The translations under genes were made by a program, and so were the position numbers. The notes under the pieces were generated by a model. That model was not told the origin of the DNA. It saw only the letters and a program-made list of their open reading frames with translations, and searched no databases. This document shows positions 33,590 to 44,252 of a DNA stretch of 64,000 nucleotides, piece by piece. Origin of the DNA: Phyllostachys edulis (taxonomy: Eukaryota > Streptophyta > Magnoliopsida > Poales > Poaceae); the NCBI GenBank assembly GCA_036346405.1, contig CM070561.1:7256834-7320833 (forward strand), in the 5' to 3' direction. Every line of letters begins with the position of its first letter. Positions within the stretch are counted from its first letter, which is position 1.

Positions 33590-34716
33590 GTGGCTCCGAG
33601 GAGGCGGCGTGACAACGGAAAAAAAGATGGCCACGGTGGCGGCACTCCACGATGATGGTTCCTCCAAATTGAGGGGAGGGATAGGAAGAGGATCTCTGGG
33701 AACACGTGGTGACAGTTCAATCGATGAAAAACTTACCGGAGAAGGAGATCGAGCATTGGTGGTGATTTCAGCCTAGAAGAAGGAAACGACAAAATCCAGC
33801 GATGAACTGCAACCAAAATTGAAATTGATTATGGGGAAACGATCACTAAGCTCGAGAACACGACGTGACACGGTTAGGACATCAAGAAACTTACCAGAAT
33901 GACAGGAATGAGAATTGGGTGTGGTGGCCGGCGCTCGGGAAGACGACAAATTCGTTGTCGACAAAGCTCGGTTGACTGAGGGATTTTGTGGGTAGAGAAA
34001 AGGGGTGAGAGCGGTGATGTTGCTTCCATTTAAAGGCTCGGGCAAGACTTGAAGCGACGGAAACACAAGCAAATGACGTCGTCTTTACTGCCCAGTTTGG
34101 AAACGTTCAAACGACAACATTGAATGGCATGGCACCAAAAAATTCATGGCGATGATGATGGTGGTGGCTTGATGGCACGGACGGTGTTGCCAAAATGATT
34201 GCGGGCGGCGCGAGGGAACATGGGGCGCACGGCTGTGCATGGTGTGGCACGGGCATAGGTGCACACGGGTAGGCGCAGGCGCAATCGGAACCGAGGGCCC
34301 GGGGGGTGGGGGGTGCTGGCTGCTAGAGAAGTAGGCGGCCAAAGCAGAGCTAGCAAGAGAAAAAGAAAGGAAAGAAAGAAAGAAGAAATAGGAAAAAGGA
34401 AAAAGATATTCGGCCCAAAATAAAATACAAAGAAGTGAAATTATGAGATTTGTATTTCGGAGAAAATTCAAATATAAATTTAAATTGAAATTTCGACTGA
34501 GGTTTGAAATTGAGAAGAGGTGAATTCAAATTGAGAATTTGAATTCAAAATTGGTCGAGAATTGATTTGATTTTGGAATTTGATTTGAGATTTGAATTGA
34601 GACGATGGAATTTGGTTTTGAATTTTGGATTTGGAATTTAAATGAATGCAAAAACTCCAAAAGAAGTCCACACTTTGAATTAAATTTTTACAAAGAGAAA
34701 AATTTGGGATGTTACA
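33590..34716 (-). other. 5' part of the outer minus-strand LTR
   Basis: GC-rich to 34340, then AT-rich with many GAATTTGA-type repeats, ending GGGATGTTACA at 34716. Its frames carry no domain. This is the start (in sense) of the outer LTR. Confidence 0.55.
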
Positions 34717-35062
34717 GCTAGCCTGCTAGGTACTGCTTTACTTTAAGTACTCCCCTTAGAATGGAGATGAATTGTTTAATTAGCTACTCATCTGACATGC
34801 TATGGATTATAATTTCTTGAATTCATGTGATGTGCTAGCAGTATTTATACCGTAGCACGTTTTCCTCTTGTTAAGACTTGTCTAGTTCGCTTCAAATCTC
34901 AAATGCTGAATACCATATATTACTACACGACAGGAGAGAGTGCGGATCATTTTGTGTTCTTGGAGAAGCAAATTTTATTGGTTGCCTCTAGCTTTAGGAC
35001 ATTAAATTTTACCCAGGGCGTAACATCATAAATTTCACCATCAATATTGAAAATAAAACAAA

Positions 35063-35099
35063 ATTCAGCACCACCAAGGATTCCTTGGTGGTGCTGAAT
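35063..35099. repeat. Perfect 18-bp-arm palindrome
   Basis: ATTCAGCACCACCAAGGA, one base, then TCCTTGGTGGTGCTGAAT. It lies in the disrupted intron of the DUF1995-like gene, between the LTR end and the exon at 35266. Confidence 0.95.
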
Positions 35100-35265
35100 A
35101 ATAATATTTCATTTTTTCCTCTTGGTATTAACATATGTTCAGTAGATTCTGTTTGCCTTTATATTTTGACTCACATCTTAGTTTTTATTTTTCCCCCAGC
35201 TTATTGATGATGTGCTCTTTAAGATGTTTCTTGTTATTTATCTATTCTTGTAACTTGAATTGCAG

Positions 35266-35392
35266 CTTGAGTGACCAGAAGCCAGTTGACGGCTTGACGC
35301 TGAAGATGAAGTCGTTGTCATGATTATCCCTAATCATTAGATGCTGGAATCTGTTGAACACATTAATTGCATCTCAACTCTCTAATGATCCT
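35266..35392 (+). pseudogene. Third exon of the adenylate kinase 5-like / DUF1995 gene, damaged
   Basis: The acceptor AATTGCAG precedes 35266 and completes the phase-2 codon left open at 16155. The exon reads SLSDQKPVD, then shifts frame and continues DAEDEVVVMIIPNH, TAG, MLESVEHINCISTLSNDP before a GT donor at 35393. The shift coincides with an 8-bp near-duplication (TTGACGGC TTGACGCT). With its first half lying 19 kb upstream, a frameshift and a stop, the gene is dead. Family assignment is as for 15770-16155. Confidence 0.55.
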
Positions 35393-36337
35393 GTATATAA
35401 CTTATGCTTGATGAAATTTTAGAGAGTTACAAATCGCTGAGGGGAGATATTACCGTTTTTACAAAGTTTCTGCTCTTAAGCTTAGCTGCCTCAATGGACT
35501 TGTGTTTTTAGCCCCCTGTGCAGTATTTCTAAATGCATGAATAAGATGTGGAAAATTACCGGCGAAATTTTGCCAAAAATTTTAAAAAAATTCTGGGCCA
35601 TTCCAGTTGGCACAAATTCGTAATTCCAAGTTACAATTCAAAAATTTTGGCCAAAAAAATTCTAAAAAAACCGGTAACCGCCAGTAACTAATTTTATTCT
35701 ATACCGGTAGTGTTTTCCCTGCGCGTACATGGCCACCCTCGCCACATCCTCTGCCTCCAAAGATCGTGCCTCAAGAGTCATTCATGTCCTCTCCATGATC
35801 CGTCTCGGCTCGCCACTTCCATGTCCCTTGCGATGACTTGCCTTGGGGTACATCTCGTTCAGGCGACGCAGCTCCGAATCTGCGTCGTGAGATGGCGTTC
35901 ACACGCGCGCCATGGCGTCCCAGCTCGCCCGCCACGACGGGTGCCACGCCGATGATCGCGGCCTTGGAGATGCTGTACACGGGGGGCCATCACCACGTCG
36001 TCGAGCATGCCTGCGGTGCTAGCCGTGCAGAGGATGCACCTGTTGCGTTGCGGGATCATCACTCGCGCGGCGCGCTTGACGCTCTCTACGACGGAATAGG
36101 CGTTGGCCACCATTGCACGGTCGAAGCCAGCGAGGTCAAAGGACGACACGGAGCTTGCGGTCATGGAGTCGGAGACTCTCGCGTTGTTGTAGAGGACATC
36201 GAGACGGCCGTGGCGAGCTATGGCTAGGTCAACCATGGCGGCAATCTGAGCCTCGTCCGTTACACCGCAACGTGCGTGCACCACGTTAGGGCCAAGGTCA
36301 GTAGCTATGTCACTTCAGACATCGTGCTAGCTGTATG

Positions 36338-37735
36338 TGTTAGAATTGGACCCTTATTTGTAAAGGCCTATTCATTCCTAAATTTTAAAGCATGCATGAT
36401 TTAGTCCCATACTGCCTGGTCAAGTAGTGGGAGAGCAATTTATAAGGTGGAGTCCTTACCACCCTTGATACATGTGATACATGTCATGGGGTGACATAAG
36501 GAGGACTATGGTTAAAGTCACACGCACGTACGCACATGCGCGCGTTTATTCGCGTGGCAATCGCGTGACTTGTGACCTTGAACCAAGTCCACATTTCTTT
36601 TGCTGACCGTGCATTTCTCTCTCTCAATTCAAGTGTCACATATGACTAGTGAGAGTTTTCTCTTGGACCTCCAGGACGTCCTCTTGGACCTCCCTTGGAT
36701 ATTTCTTGGACCTCTAGGAGATCCTCTTGTACCTCTCTTGGAGATTTCTCTTCGACCTCCAGGACGTCCTCTTGGACCTTCCTTGGAGATTTTTTGGACT
36801 TCTAGGAGATCCTCTTGGACCTTTCTTGGAGATTTCTCTTAGACCTCCAGGACGTCCTCTTGGACCTCCCTTGGAGATTTCTCTTGGACCTCTAGGAGAT
36901 TCTCTTGGACCTCCCTTGGAGTGTGGAGATCCTCTTGGATCTCCAAGAGATCTTTTGGACCTTCCTTGGATCACTCCAAGAGAGTGTGGTTGGAACACTG
37001 TGGTCCTATTGGACCTCTTCGGGAGATCCTCTTAGACCTCCCTTTGAGGTTTCTCTTGGACCTCTTTGGGAGATCCTCTTGGACCTCCCTTGGAGAATGT
37101 GGTTAAAGCTGTAAACCAGTGGTCAAAACTGAAGACCAACGTGTAATCAGGATATGATAAATTCTGCTTAATTACCATTAATTGGTTTTTAATTAGCAGT
37201 TACAAGTGTTCTAAAGTGTGCTTTATTGAGCAGTTACTAGAGAGTAATTGAATCGACCCTTAAAAGGTTTTCGAGAGATCCAGACCAAGAGAGATCTTTT
37301 TCCATTCCAATTATTCTGCTTCTTTCTCTCTGTTCTCTTGTGCTGGAGGGTTGTGCTATTTTGAACCAAGCCGTCTCTTCTCCTTAGCGTGCACCGGGAA
37401 GGAGGGTGAATGGTATCTCCGAACCATTGTCACAGAGTTCACCTGCACGGGACAGCAATAAGGTTTCTGGGCAGCGCATCTACGTGACCGCTTGCTGCAC
37501 TATGACGTCTATGATCTACACTGCATCGAGTCTGTACTGCTTCCTATTCTTCATCGACATATACTGTAAGTTGTGTGTATGACCAGTATATTATATTATA
37601 ATCATGATATTGAGTATGTTTAAAAGTGCAATGAGTAGCCTATTGTTAATATCATTTTATGCAGCACTAGTTATTTGTGATCTTTGCCTCATAATAATAA
37701 AATCTAGAATTAAAATGTTGTCCACATTTCTAACA
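36338..37735. mobile_element. Solo LTR, 1398 bp, target duplication GTATG
   Basis: TGTTAGAATTGGACCC at 36338 and CACATTTCTAACA ending at 37735 give inverted TGTTAGAA/TTCTAACA termini. GTATG flanks at 36333-36337 and 37736-37740. It interrupts the SDR frame precisely. A TTTATAAGG near 36440 may be its TATA box, favouring plus orientation. Copia origin is probable from the LTR style but unproven, since no internal region remains. Confidence 0.85.
36666..37095 (+). repeat. 44/88-bp minisatellite inside the solo LTR
   Basis: GACCTCCAGGACGTCCTCTT recurs at 36666, 36754 and 36842 (88-bp period), each followed after about 44 bp by a related half-unit GACCTCTAGGAGATCCTCTT. Later copies up to 37095 are more degraded. 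The open frames here are repeat artefacts. Confidence 0.85.
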
Positions 37736-37994
37736 GTATGTCGGTGAGGATGACCTTGGCGTTGTTCTAGATGTCCACAGTTCACATTAATATTGTATGT
37801 ATGTCTCTTGGCAAGCTTATATGGTGAACAAAGCATAAGCGAGAGAAATGTAAGAAGGGTTAAAGTCTGGGAAAAACTTTGGAAGTTCGAAGAAGTAGAA
37901 AAACAGTTTGCAAGTCCGGATGAGGCTGGTCCAGCTCCAATGGTCATAAAATGTCAGTGCTTGACTTCAAGGTAAAGTAGCTAGAAGAAACCTA

Positions 37995-38264
37995 CTCCCT
38001 CCGGTTCAAAAAAGAAAAAAGAAAGAACAAGTCGTTTTATGATACATGCAGTCAAAATTTGGAAAATTTGGCTATCGATATCTTTTTAAATATTTATATT
38101 ACATATATGAAAATCATATGTGTAGATTCATCTTGAAATCATTTTCATAATATTATAATTTTATTAGGTTCTACAAATATATTACAATAATAATTAGTAG
38201 TCAAAGTTGCATTGTGTAGACTGTGTCGATATCCAAACGACTTATTTTTGTGAACCGAAGGGAG
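37995..38264. mobile_element. Stowaway-type MITE
   Basis: CTCCCTCCGGTTCA at 37995 and TGAACCGAAGGGAG ending at 38264 are the Tc1/mariner-class Stowaway terminal inverted repeats of grasses, flanked by TA (37993-37994 and 38265-38266). 270 bp, AT-rich, non-coding. Confidence 0.93.
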
Positions 38265-38432
38265 TATTTATGTTACTACGACAAATTAAAGCTAGAGGAG
38301 ACAGACCTGAGAATGTGACGCATTGCTCCAAATATCCTAAATAGTTAGTGTGTGCGGTTCGTGCTGCTACGCAAGCTTATCTCTAAAGCAAAGCTGAGTT
38401 GGGATTTGGGAGTCTACGAGCCGAGGAGCTAA

Positions 38433-40304
38433 ATGGATTCAACCACACCCCCGCAGGGTTCACCTTCAGTTAGAGACAATTATAACTCGAAATTCCCCTT
38501 CCCGAAGGGGATTGCTCTAAATTGCGAGGTGTTGTCTTTCGACTACTCCTCAAGTCAGGAGGACTCAAACGTGAGTGAAAATAATAGCACTCTAGAGGTC
38601 TTTATCCTCCCCTCAGATCCTAATCTCTCTCCAAGAGGTAGAGCCGAGGATGATTCCCATCGCACACTCACTTCAGGCTCTCGTGGTGATGGCCAGAAGG
38701 CCTCCGGTGATGAACAGGATCTCCACCTTCATGAGCGTGACCGAAATCCTAGAAATGATCATCTCCACTGAGGCATGCTCTGGCTGACTCAGACGTTGAT
38801 GATCCTGAAACCATTCGGGGAAAAAGAATTGCTACCCAGAGGTCTTTACGTGGACGCATCCAATACCAGTCAGAGGAAGCTCAAGAACTTCAATGAATCA
38901 ATGACCTGATCGAAAACCCGACTCAAGAGCTTGGTCAAGCGCCAGGCTATGACCTCTTTGCTCAAGAGATCGCACGAAGACTTCAGGACACGATGGTAAG
39001 GCTTGAGTGGACTCAACGACACCGTTTTGTTAGTCGTACCGAGACAACTCAATCGAACGCCTGTCATTTAGATGACTCTCCTCGTGGAGAACAATAGGAC
39101 AATAGGTCTAGTCGATCTCCTAACCATGACTCTAGTTGGAGAAGAGTCTCTTGAACAACTGGTGATCGACAAACTCCTAGGGGGAGTGGTCGTTCACCAC
39201 TTCTTCCGAGAAATCTGCACTAGCACATAGAGCACGAGTAGTATTACCCTCATAGGGCTGAGATCTACGATAGGTTAGGTCCACTTACCACTAGGTATCG
39301 TCGAGTACAATCGATCACCTGGTGACATCAACCATTCTTTCCCGTATAGAAGGGGTTGTGATATTATTACCGGATGTCGGGTGTTTTCACCAGACCTTCG
39401 AGAAGTTCGCTGGCTGCCACGGTTCCGACCAGTGAACATGGAGAAGTTTGATGGGTCACAAACTCCCACTGAGTTTCTTCAAATCTATACCAACGCTGTT
39501 CGAGTAGGAGGAGGAGAGCATTTCATAGCCAACTACCTTCCTACTGTGCTCGAAGGATCCACTCGATCATGGCTATTAAATCAGTCACAAGAGTCGATCT
39601 ACTCATAGCAGCACCTCTATGACCTACTACTAGCCAACTTCTAAGGAACTTACAACCGCCTAGGAAAGGAGGATGACCTGCACAGTAAGCGATAGGATTC
39701 TCACGAGACCTTGCACCAATTTATCAGGTATTTCAGTTAGGTTCACAATTCAATTCCTGAAGTTTCTAACTATTCTGTCATCAGAGCATTCAAACAGGGA
39801 GTCTGCAATCGAAGGATTACAAAGGATATCGCTCTAAATCCTCTAGCTACCATCGCCGAGCTCTTTGAAATGGGTGACCGTTATGCAATTGCTACAAAAG
39901 TGGTCGAGCGGAATCGCACGATTGATAGTGACGATAAGGATGCTCAAGGAGTGGGAGAAGGCAGCAAGAAGGATAAAAAGGCTAGAAAACACAAGAGCAA
40001 GACTAAAGACCAAAAGCTTCAAGTCAATAGCTTTAAGGAGGTCTTAGCCATGAGCGACAAGGAGCCTTGGAGCTCCAAGCCATACTCCAAGAAGAGCAAA
40101 GGTAAATGCCTCGAATGGAAGAATGACAAGCCTAGGTGGTGTCCTTTCCACAAAAGGAAGGACACGGCCTTTGCAATTGCCAAGTTTTTTAGCGTAAACT
40201 CGAGGATTACTACACCGGCAAAGGACCGTTTCCTACACTTGAAGAGGTGGGGGCAGATAGGTGGTCGAAAACAATCGGATGATGATGAGGAGATGCTATT
40301 TTAG
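38433..40304 (+). pseudogene. Tat-type gag remnant
   Basis: An N-terminal piece (MDSTTPPQGSPSVRD, ending at 38771) is followed by fragments in shifting frames: YDLFAQEIARRLQDTMVR, LREVRWLPRFRPVNMEKFDG, QTPTEFLQIYTNAV, AELFEMGDRYAIATKVVE and a CPFHKRKD motif at about 40140. The last part has the basic KKDKKARKHKSK stretch typical of gag C-termini. At least ten stops and frameshifts. Confidence 0.75.
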
Positions 40305-40469
40305 GATCCAGAATACACCATCGATCACATCTATGGAGGATTTTCGGCATACGAGTTGAAACGATAGCTCAAAACTGTCGAACACGAGGTAAATTCTATT
40401 GACCCTCCTCTTGTCAATAAAGTATCGAAATGGTCAGAAATCACCATCTCTTTCGAGAAAAGTGCCTGT

Positions 40470-40620
40470 CTGATCCCTTCTACTCGACCTGGTCGTTTTT
40501 CGATCGTGGTTGAGCCCACCATTAACAACTGTGGAGTCAATCGTGTGTTAGTTGATGGTAGGAGTTCACTGAATATACTATTTACGAGTGCCCTGGACGA
40601 GATGGAAGTTCCCAGGACAA
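40470..40620 (+). pseudogene. Tat-type aspartic protease remnant
   Basis: Reads RFSIVVEPTINNCGVNRVLV then DGRSSLNILF. The catalytic D-G-G/S triad region is altered to D-G-R, so even without flanking stops the protease would be inactive. Confidence 0.7.
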
Positions 40621-41079
40621 AGATCAAGCCTGTAAGATAATCATTTTATGGGATCGTACTTGGGTGTTCGACCAAACCCATTGGTTAGGTTTCTCTTTCT
40701 GTAACATTTGGTTTGCAAAACAACTTAAGGGCCTAGAAAATCTCTTTTGATGTGGTCGATTTTGACACGACATACAATGCCATACTCGGTCGACCAACTC
40801 TGGCATGATTCCTAATGGCCGCTCATTACGGTTATTAATGTCTTAAGTTGCCAGGTCCTAAAGGAGTAATCACAGTCCGCTGTAACAAAAAGATGGTGCT
40901 TACATGCGACCACAAATCTCTCGAGATGGTTGGCCAAATACTAACTCGAGAAGCAAGAAAGGGGCAACCTTAGACCAAGCAGTCGAAGCCTAAAGTTGCA
41001 TCAAAGCCGAATGACCAAGTCAAAGAAGTTACACTGAATATAGGGGAGCCTTCGAAGACCGTTCACATCAGGGTCACTT

Positions 41080-42060
41080 CCGACCCTGCATAGGAAGACG
41101 TCCTTATCACCTTCCTCCGAGCAAACACAGATGTATTCGCGTGGCAAGCATCTAACATGTCCGAAGTCCCCTTGGAGGTGATCGAGCATAGGCTTGCTCT
41201 ACGACCTGACAAGAAATCTGTAAAACAAAAAATACGGAGATTCACACCTGACTGACGAGATGCCATCAGGTCTGAATTGGATAAGCTACTTAAAGCGGGC
41301 TTCATAAAAGAAGTCAACTACCCAGAGTGGTTGGCTAACCCAGTAATGGTGAGAAAGTCTAATGGTAAGTGACGTATGTGTGAAGACTTTACTGATCTTA
41401 ATAAAGCTTGTCTGAAGGACGATTTTCCCCTTCCTCGTATTGATCAGTTGGTTGATTCTACTGCTGGTTGTGAAATATTAAGTTTCCTGGATGCATATTC
41501 TGGTTATCATTAGATAAGTATGTTCCTAGATGATGAAGAAAAGACCATATTTATTACACCATTTGGAATATTTTGCTAAGTCAAAATGCTATTTGGTCTA
41601 AAAAATAATGTTTCTTCTTTTCAACGCTTCATGCAAAATACCTTTCGTCCTCAACTAGGCCGAAATTTGGAAGGCTATGTTGACGATCTAGTCGTAAAAA
41701 AAATCAAGCGCCTTAATCATATTTCTGACTTTCAAGAAACATTCAACAACCCCAGAAAACACCATTTAAAACTTAATTCTGAGAAGTGTGTGTTCGGAGT
41801 CTCATCAGGAAAGTTGCCAGGATTCCTTGTCTCTACACGAGGAATCAAAGCAAACCCTAAAAGATAAAAGCCATCGAACAAATGCAATCTCCGACCACAA
41901 AGAAAGAAGTCTAGAAACTCACAGGATGAATGGCGGCTTTAAGTCGTTTCATTGCACAACTGGGAGAAAAAGGACTTTCTTTCTTTAAATTTTTGAGGAA
42001 ACATGAGGGTTTTAAGTGGTTAGAGGAGGCAAATAAAGCCTTCAAGGATGTCAAGAGGTA
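41080..42060 (+). pseudogene. Tat-type reverse transcriptase remnant
   Basis: Visible motifs in order: ELDKLLKAGFIKEVNYPEWL, NPVMVRKSNGK, DFTDLNKACLKDDFPLP, FLDAYSGYH, KMLFGLKNNVSSFQRFM, GYVDDLVVKK with the catalytic YVDD at 41676-41687, and HHLKLNSEKCVFGV. Several in-frame stops (for example before RMCEDF and after GYH). Confidence 0.85.
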
Positions 42061-42517
42061 TCTTACGAGTGCTCCTATTCTGGTTTCTCCGAAACCAGAA
42101 GAGACACTCCTAATATATCTAGCTGCTACGCCACAAGTCGTGGCGCAATGTCGTCGAGAACGCTCAACATTCAACCACCGCCATCGCGTTAGTGAAGTTT
42201 TACATGGACTTTAGGAATGTTATACTCAGGTCCAAAAGCTTCTATATGCTGCCCTCCTCATGTCTTCGAGGAAACTGAGACATTATTTCCAAGCGCACAA
42301 GTTAATCATGCAGTCTGAGTTTCCCTTAGGAGAGCTCCTTTAGAACAAGGAAGCAGAGGGGCACGTGGCAAAATAGTCGATTGAACTTGGGGTGTTCAAC
42401 CTCCATTTCATGTCCAGGACGGCCATTAAATCTCAGATCTTGCCAGACTTTGTCGCTGAATGGATACATCCTAAACCTGTTTAGGAACCCCAGTAGGAAT
42501 CCCATGACCAGTGGACA

Positions 42518-43213
42518 ATGTACTTTGATGGGTCACTTACGCTAAGTGGCTCGGGGGCTGCGATGGTCTTGGTATCTCCTACAAGAGAAATTTTAAAGTA
42601 TGTTATTCAATTAAACTTTCCTACTACTAACAATATGGCAGAATATGAAGGTTTATTGGCTGGCATACGAGCAGTGAAAGCACTTGGGATTCGACGAATA
42701 CTCGTGAGAGGAGACTCGCAACTGGTCGTGAATCAGGTCAAAAAGAGTACCAATGCTCTAATACAACCATGTCTCAGTACTTATCGGAAGTCAGGAAGCT
42801 TGAAAAGCATTTTTTTTGGTTTCGAGGTACAATATATCCCTCGTAAGGATAATTTCCTTGCTAACCAGTTAGCTCGAATAACTTCTTCCCAATCACAAGT
42901 ACTACAAGGAGTCTTCTTGGAACAACTCCGGAAGTCATCCCTCGTCGAAACACTAGAGATATCTCCTATTGAGATAGTCTCCCTAGAATATGAGGAAACT
43001 TGGATAAGTCCCATCTACGAGTATCTTAAGATGGGCACAATACCCAGTGATGATCTTGAGGTTGATCGTTTGTCCCATAAGACCAAAATGTATACTTTGG
43101 TCGAAGAAGCCCTCTACAAGCGAGGTACTCAAGGGGTTCTCATACGATGCATATCGCAGATAGAAGGATTAAATCTGCTTCAAGAAATACACGGAGGCAT
43201 CTGTGGAACTTAG
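42518..43213 (+). pseudogene. Tat-type RNase H and integrase N-terminus
   Basis: The longest clean frame of this element (231 codons). It reads MYFDGSLTLSGSGAAMVLVS, NNMAEYEGLLAGIRAVKALG, ILVRGDSQLVVNQVKK and EVQYIPRKDNFLANQLA, covering the Asp-Glu-Asp catalytic set of the extra RNase H. It then moves into the integrase zinc-binding start (HKTKMYTLVEEALYKRG, LLQEIHGGICG). It stops at the junction with the next element. Confidence 0.85.
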
Positions 43214-43215
43214 TG

Positions 43216-44039
43216 GAGAACTAGGTGAGCGTCCTAGGACACCGACGGAAAATAGATGGGTGGAGACTTAATTACGTAACATGGAAAACATTCCATACTC
43301 TGAACTTTACACCGCATCAAAGGAAATACGGGAGACCTAGCTTAAAAAGTGCTTAGAGTAGCTATGGGTAAAGTGGTATAAACCTGTGCAGTGCTAAATA
43401 AAACCATGAATTCATACCTGTCTCTAGGATTGGAGGCTACGGTGACTGCTAGGGGTCTATCTTCTCACCGAGTGATAAGTAGTGTTTTCAGAAATTAAAA
43501 CTTGCCCCTTAAATTTTGGTAAATTAATTTCCAGAGAAAGAGATGAGCTAGAAAATGTGATAATCAATAGAGAACAGTCATACAGTGCATCCTTGCTAAT
43601 AAATGCTTGCTGGATACACTAGTACTCATTCTTGCTATTACTTGCTTTGTTAGATCCTAGTCCAACTAGGGATTATCCCGAGTGGGATGAAGGATACATA
43701 GGTGCAGAGGGGACCGCAGGAGGCGAGGGCGCTTACTACGAGGACCAGGGTGAGGTGGACACCTTATTCGGCGAGTGGGATGAGTAGACGTCCGGTGGAG
43801 CAGAGTAGACAAGCGATGGGGTTTTTCCCGTTTTGCAATTGTAATTAAGTACTTGTATTAAAGACCATAGCCTTGCGTAGCTACCTCCTGTAATAAAGTA
43901 CAATTTCTATCTTATTGTTTTGTTGTGTTAACTTTGGCAAGGCTTGTTATTCATTTGAGCGGTGTCCTACTAGGCAGACGAATAATATTCCGAATGCTTA
44001 AATGTGATTACCCTCAGGGTAATCACACGAGGCACCACA
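43216..44039 (+). repeat. 3' part of an LTR of gypsy element 2
   Basis: Ends ACGAGGCACCACA two bases before the primer-binding site. It contains GGGTAAAGTGGTATAAACC plus TGTGCAGTGCTAAATAAAAC at about 43366-43430, a weak fourth copy of the conserved LTR segment, and an acidic reading DYPEWDEGYIGAEG near 43670-43789. Confidence 0.65.
44003..44027. repeat. Perfect 12-bp-arm palindrome at the LTR end
   Basis: TGTGATTACCCT, one base, AGGGTAATCACA, located 12 bp before the end of the LTR and 15 bp before the primer-binding site, so present near the 5' end of the genomic RNA as a hairpin. Confidence 0.9.
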
Positions 44040-44041
44040 GT

Positions 44042-44053
44042 TGGTATCAGAGC
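44042..44053 (+). promoter_or_regulatory. Primer-binding site (initiator tRNA-Met type)
   Basis: TGGTATCAGAGC, complementary to the 3' end of plant initiator methionine tRNA, two bases after the LTR end. Primes minus-strand DNA synthesis. Confidence 0.93.
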
Positions 44054-44252
44054 AATCGGTTAGGGCCACACTAATAAAATAGAAACTGTTGCAGAACTTA
44101 AATATGCTTTTTTCAATTGCTATATGACACTAAGTACCTTAGTAATTCTTGTCTCCATATCAATTTCTATTCCAGTCTCGTCTCAAAATTATTATGTTAA
44201 AATCCTTCATAAAGTGACACCAATACTAACGTAGAACCACCCCATTTTCACG

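Larger units (their letters stand above)
16164..34716 (-). mobile_element. Outer minus-strand long LTR, heavily nested
   Basis: On the minus strand the LTR starts TGTAACATCCC at 34716 and ends GAGTCCCGACA at 16164. Flanks are TGTAG (16159-16163) and GCTAG (34717-34721), a target duplication matching only at three of five bases. Pieces belonging to it are 16164-17104, approximately 27345-28787 and 33585-34716 (about 3.5 kb). The rest is later insertions: the plus-strand block from 17105 with its TRIM and CACTA, and the chromovirus 28788-33584. The LTR type matches those at 49005-50924 and 50925-55410. It lies in an intron of the DUF1995-like gene. The single-LTR reading is an inference from ends, order and shared blocks. 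Confidence 0.55.
35722..37785 (-). pseudogene. Short-chain dehydrogenase/reductase (SDR) pseudogene
   Basis: Classical plant SDR of the momilactone A synthase/TASSELSEED2/secoisolariciresinol dehydrogenase type, an NAD(P)-dependent oxidoreductase. On the minus strand: NNAKVILTDI at 37741-37785, then after a solo LTR SDIATDLGPNVVHARCGVTD, EAQIAAMVDLAIARHGRLDV, LYNNARVSDSM, ILCTASTAGM, the catalytic YSISKAA, ELGRHGARVNAI and LEAEDVARVAMY (to about 35726). The structural motif NNAG reads NNAR. Frameshifts fall near 35980 and 35880, stops occur, and the N-terminal GxxxGxG region is missing. The solo LTR 36338-37735 splits it. Confidence 0.85.
38433..43213 (+). mobile_element. Ty3/gypsy element of Tat type, truncated at both ends
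   Basis: Order gag, protease, reverse transcriptase, RNase H with the Tat-type extra (archaeal-like) RNase H, start of integrase, all in plus orientation with many stops. No LTR, primer-binding site or purine tract of its own is seen. It breaks off at about 43213, where the LTR fragment of the next gypsy element begins. Confidence 0.85.

Noticed and set aside
36600..37114. Leu/Asp/Pro-repeat frames on both strands
   Set aside because: By-products of the 44/88-bp minisatellite within a solo LTR.
37793..37975. 60-codon plus-strand frame (MYVCLLASLYGEQSISERNV)
   Set aside because: No family recognised and no splice or promoter context; left unannotated.
44042..44053. tRNA gene fragment
   Set aside because: Only the 12-base primer-binding complement is present, and its position next to an LTR end explains it.
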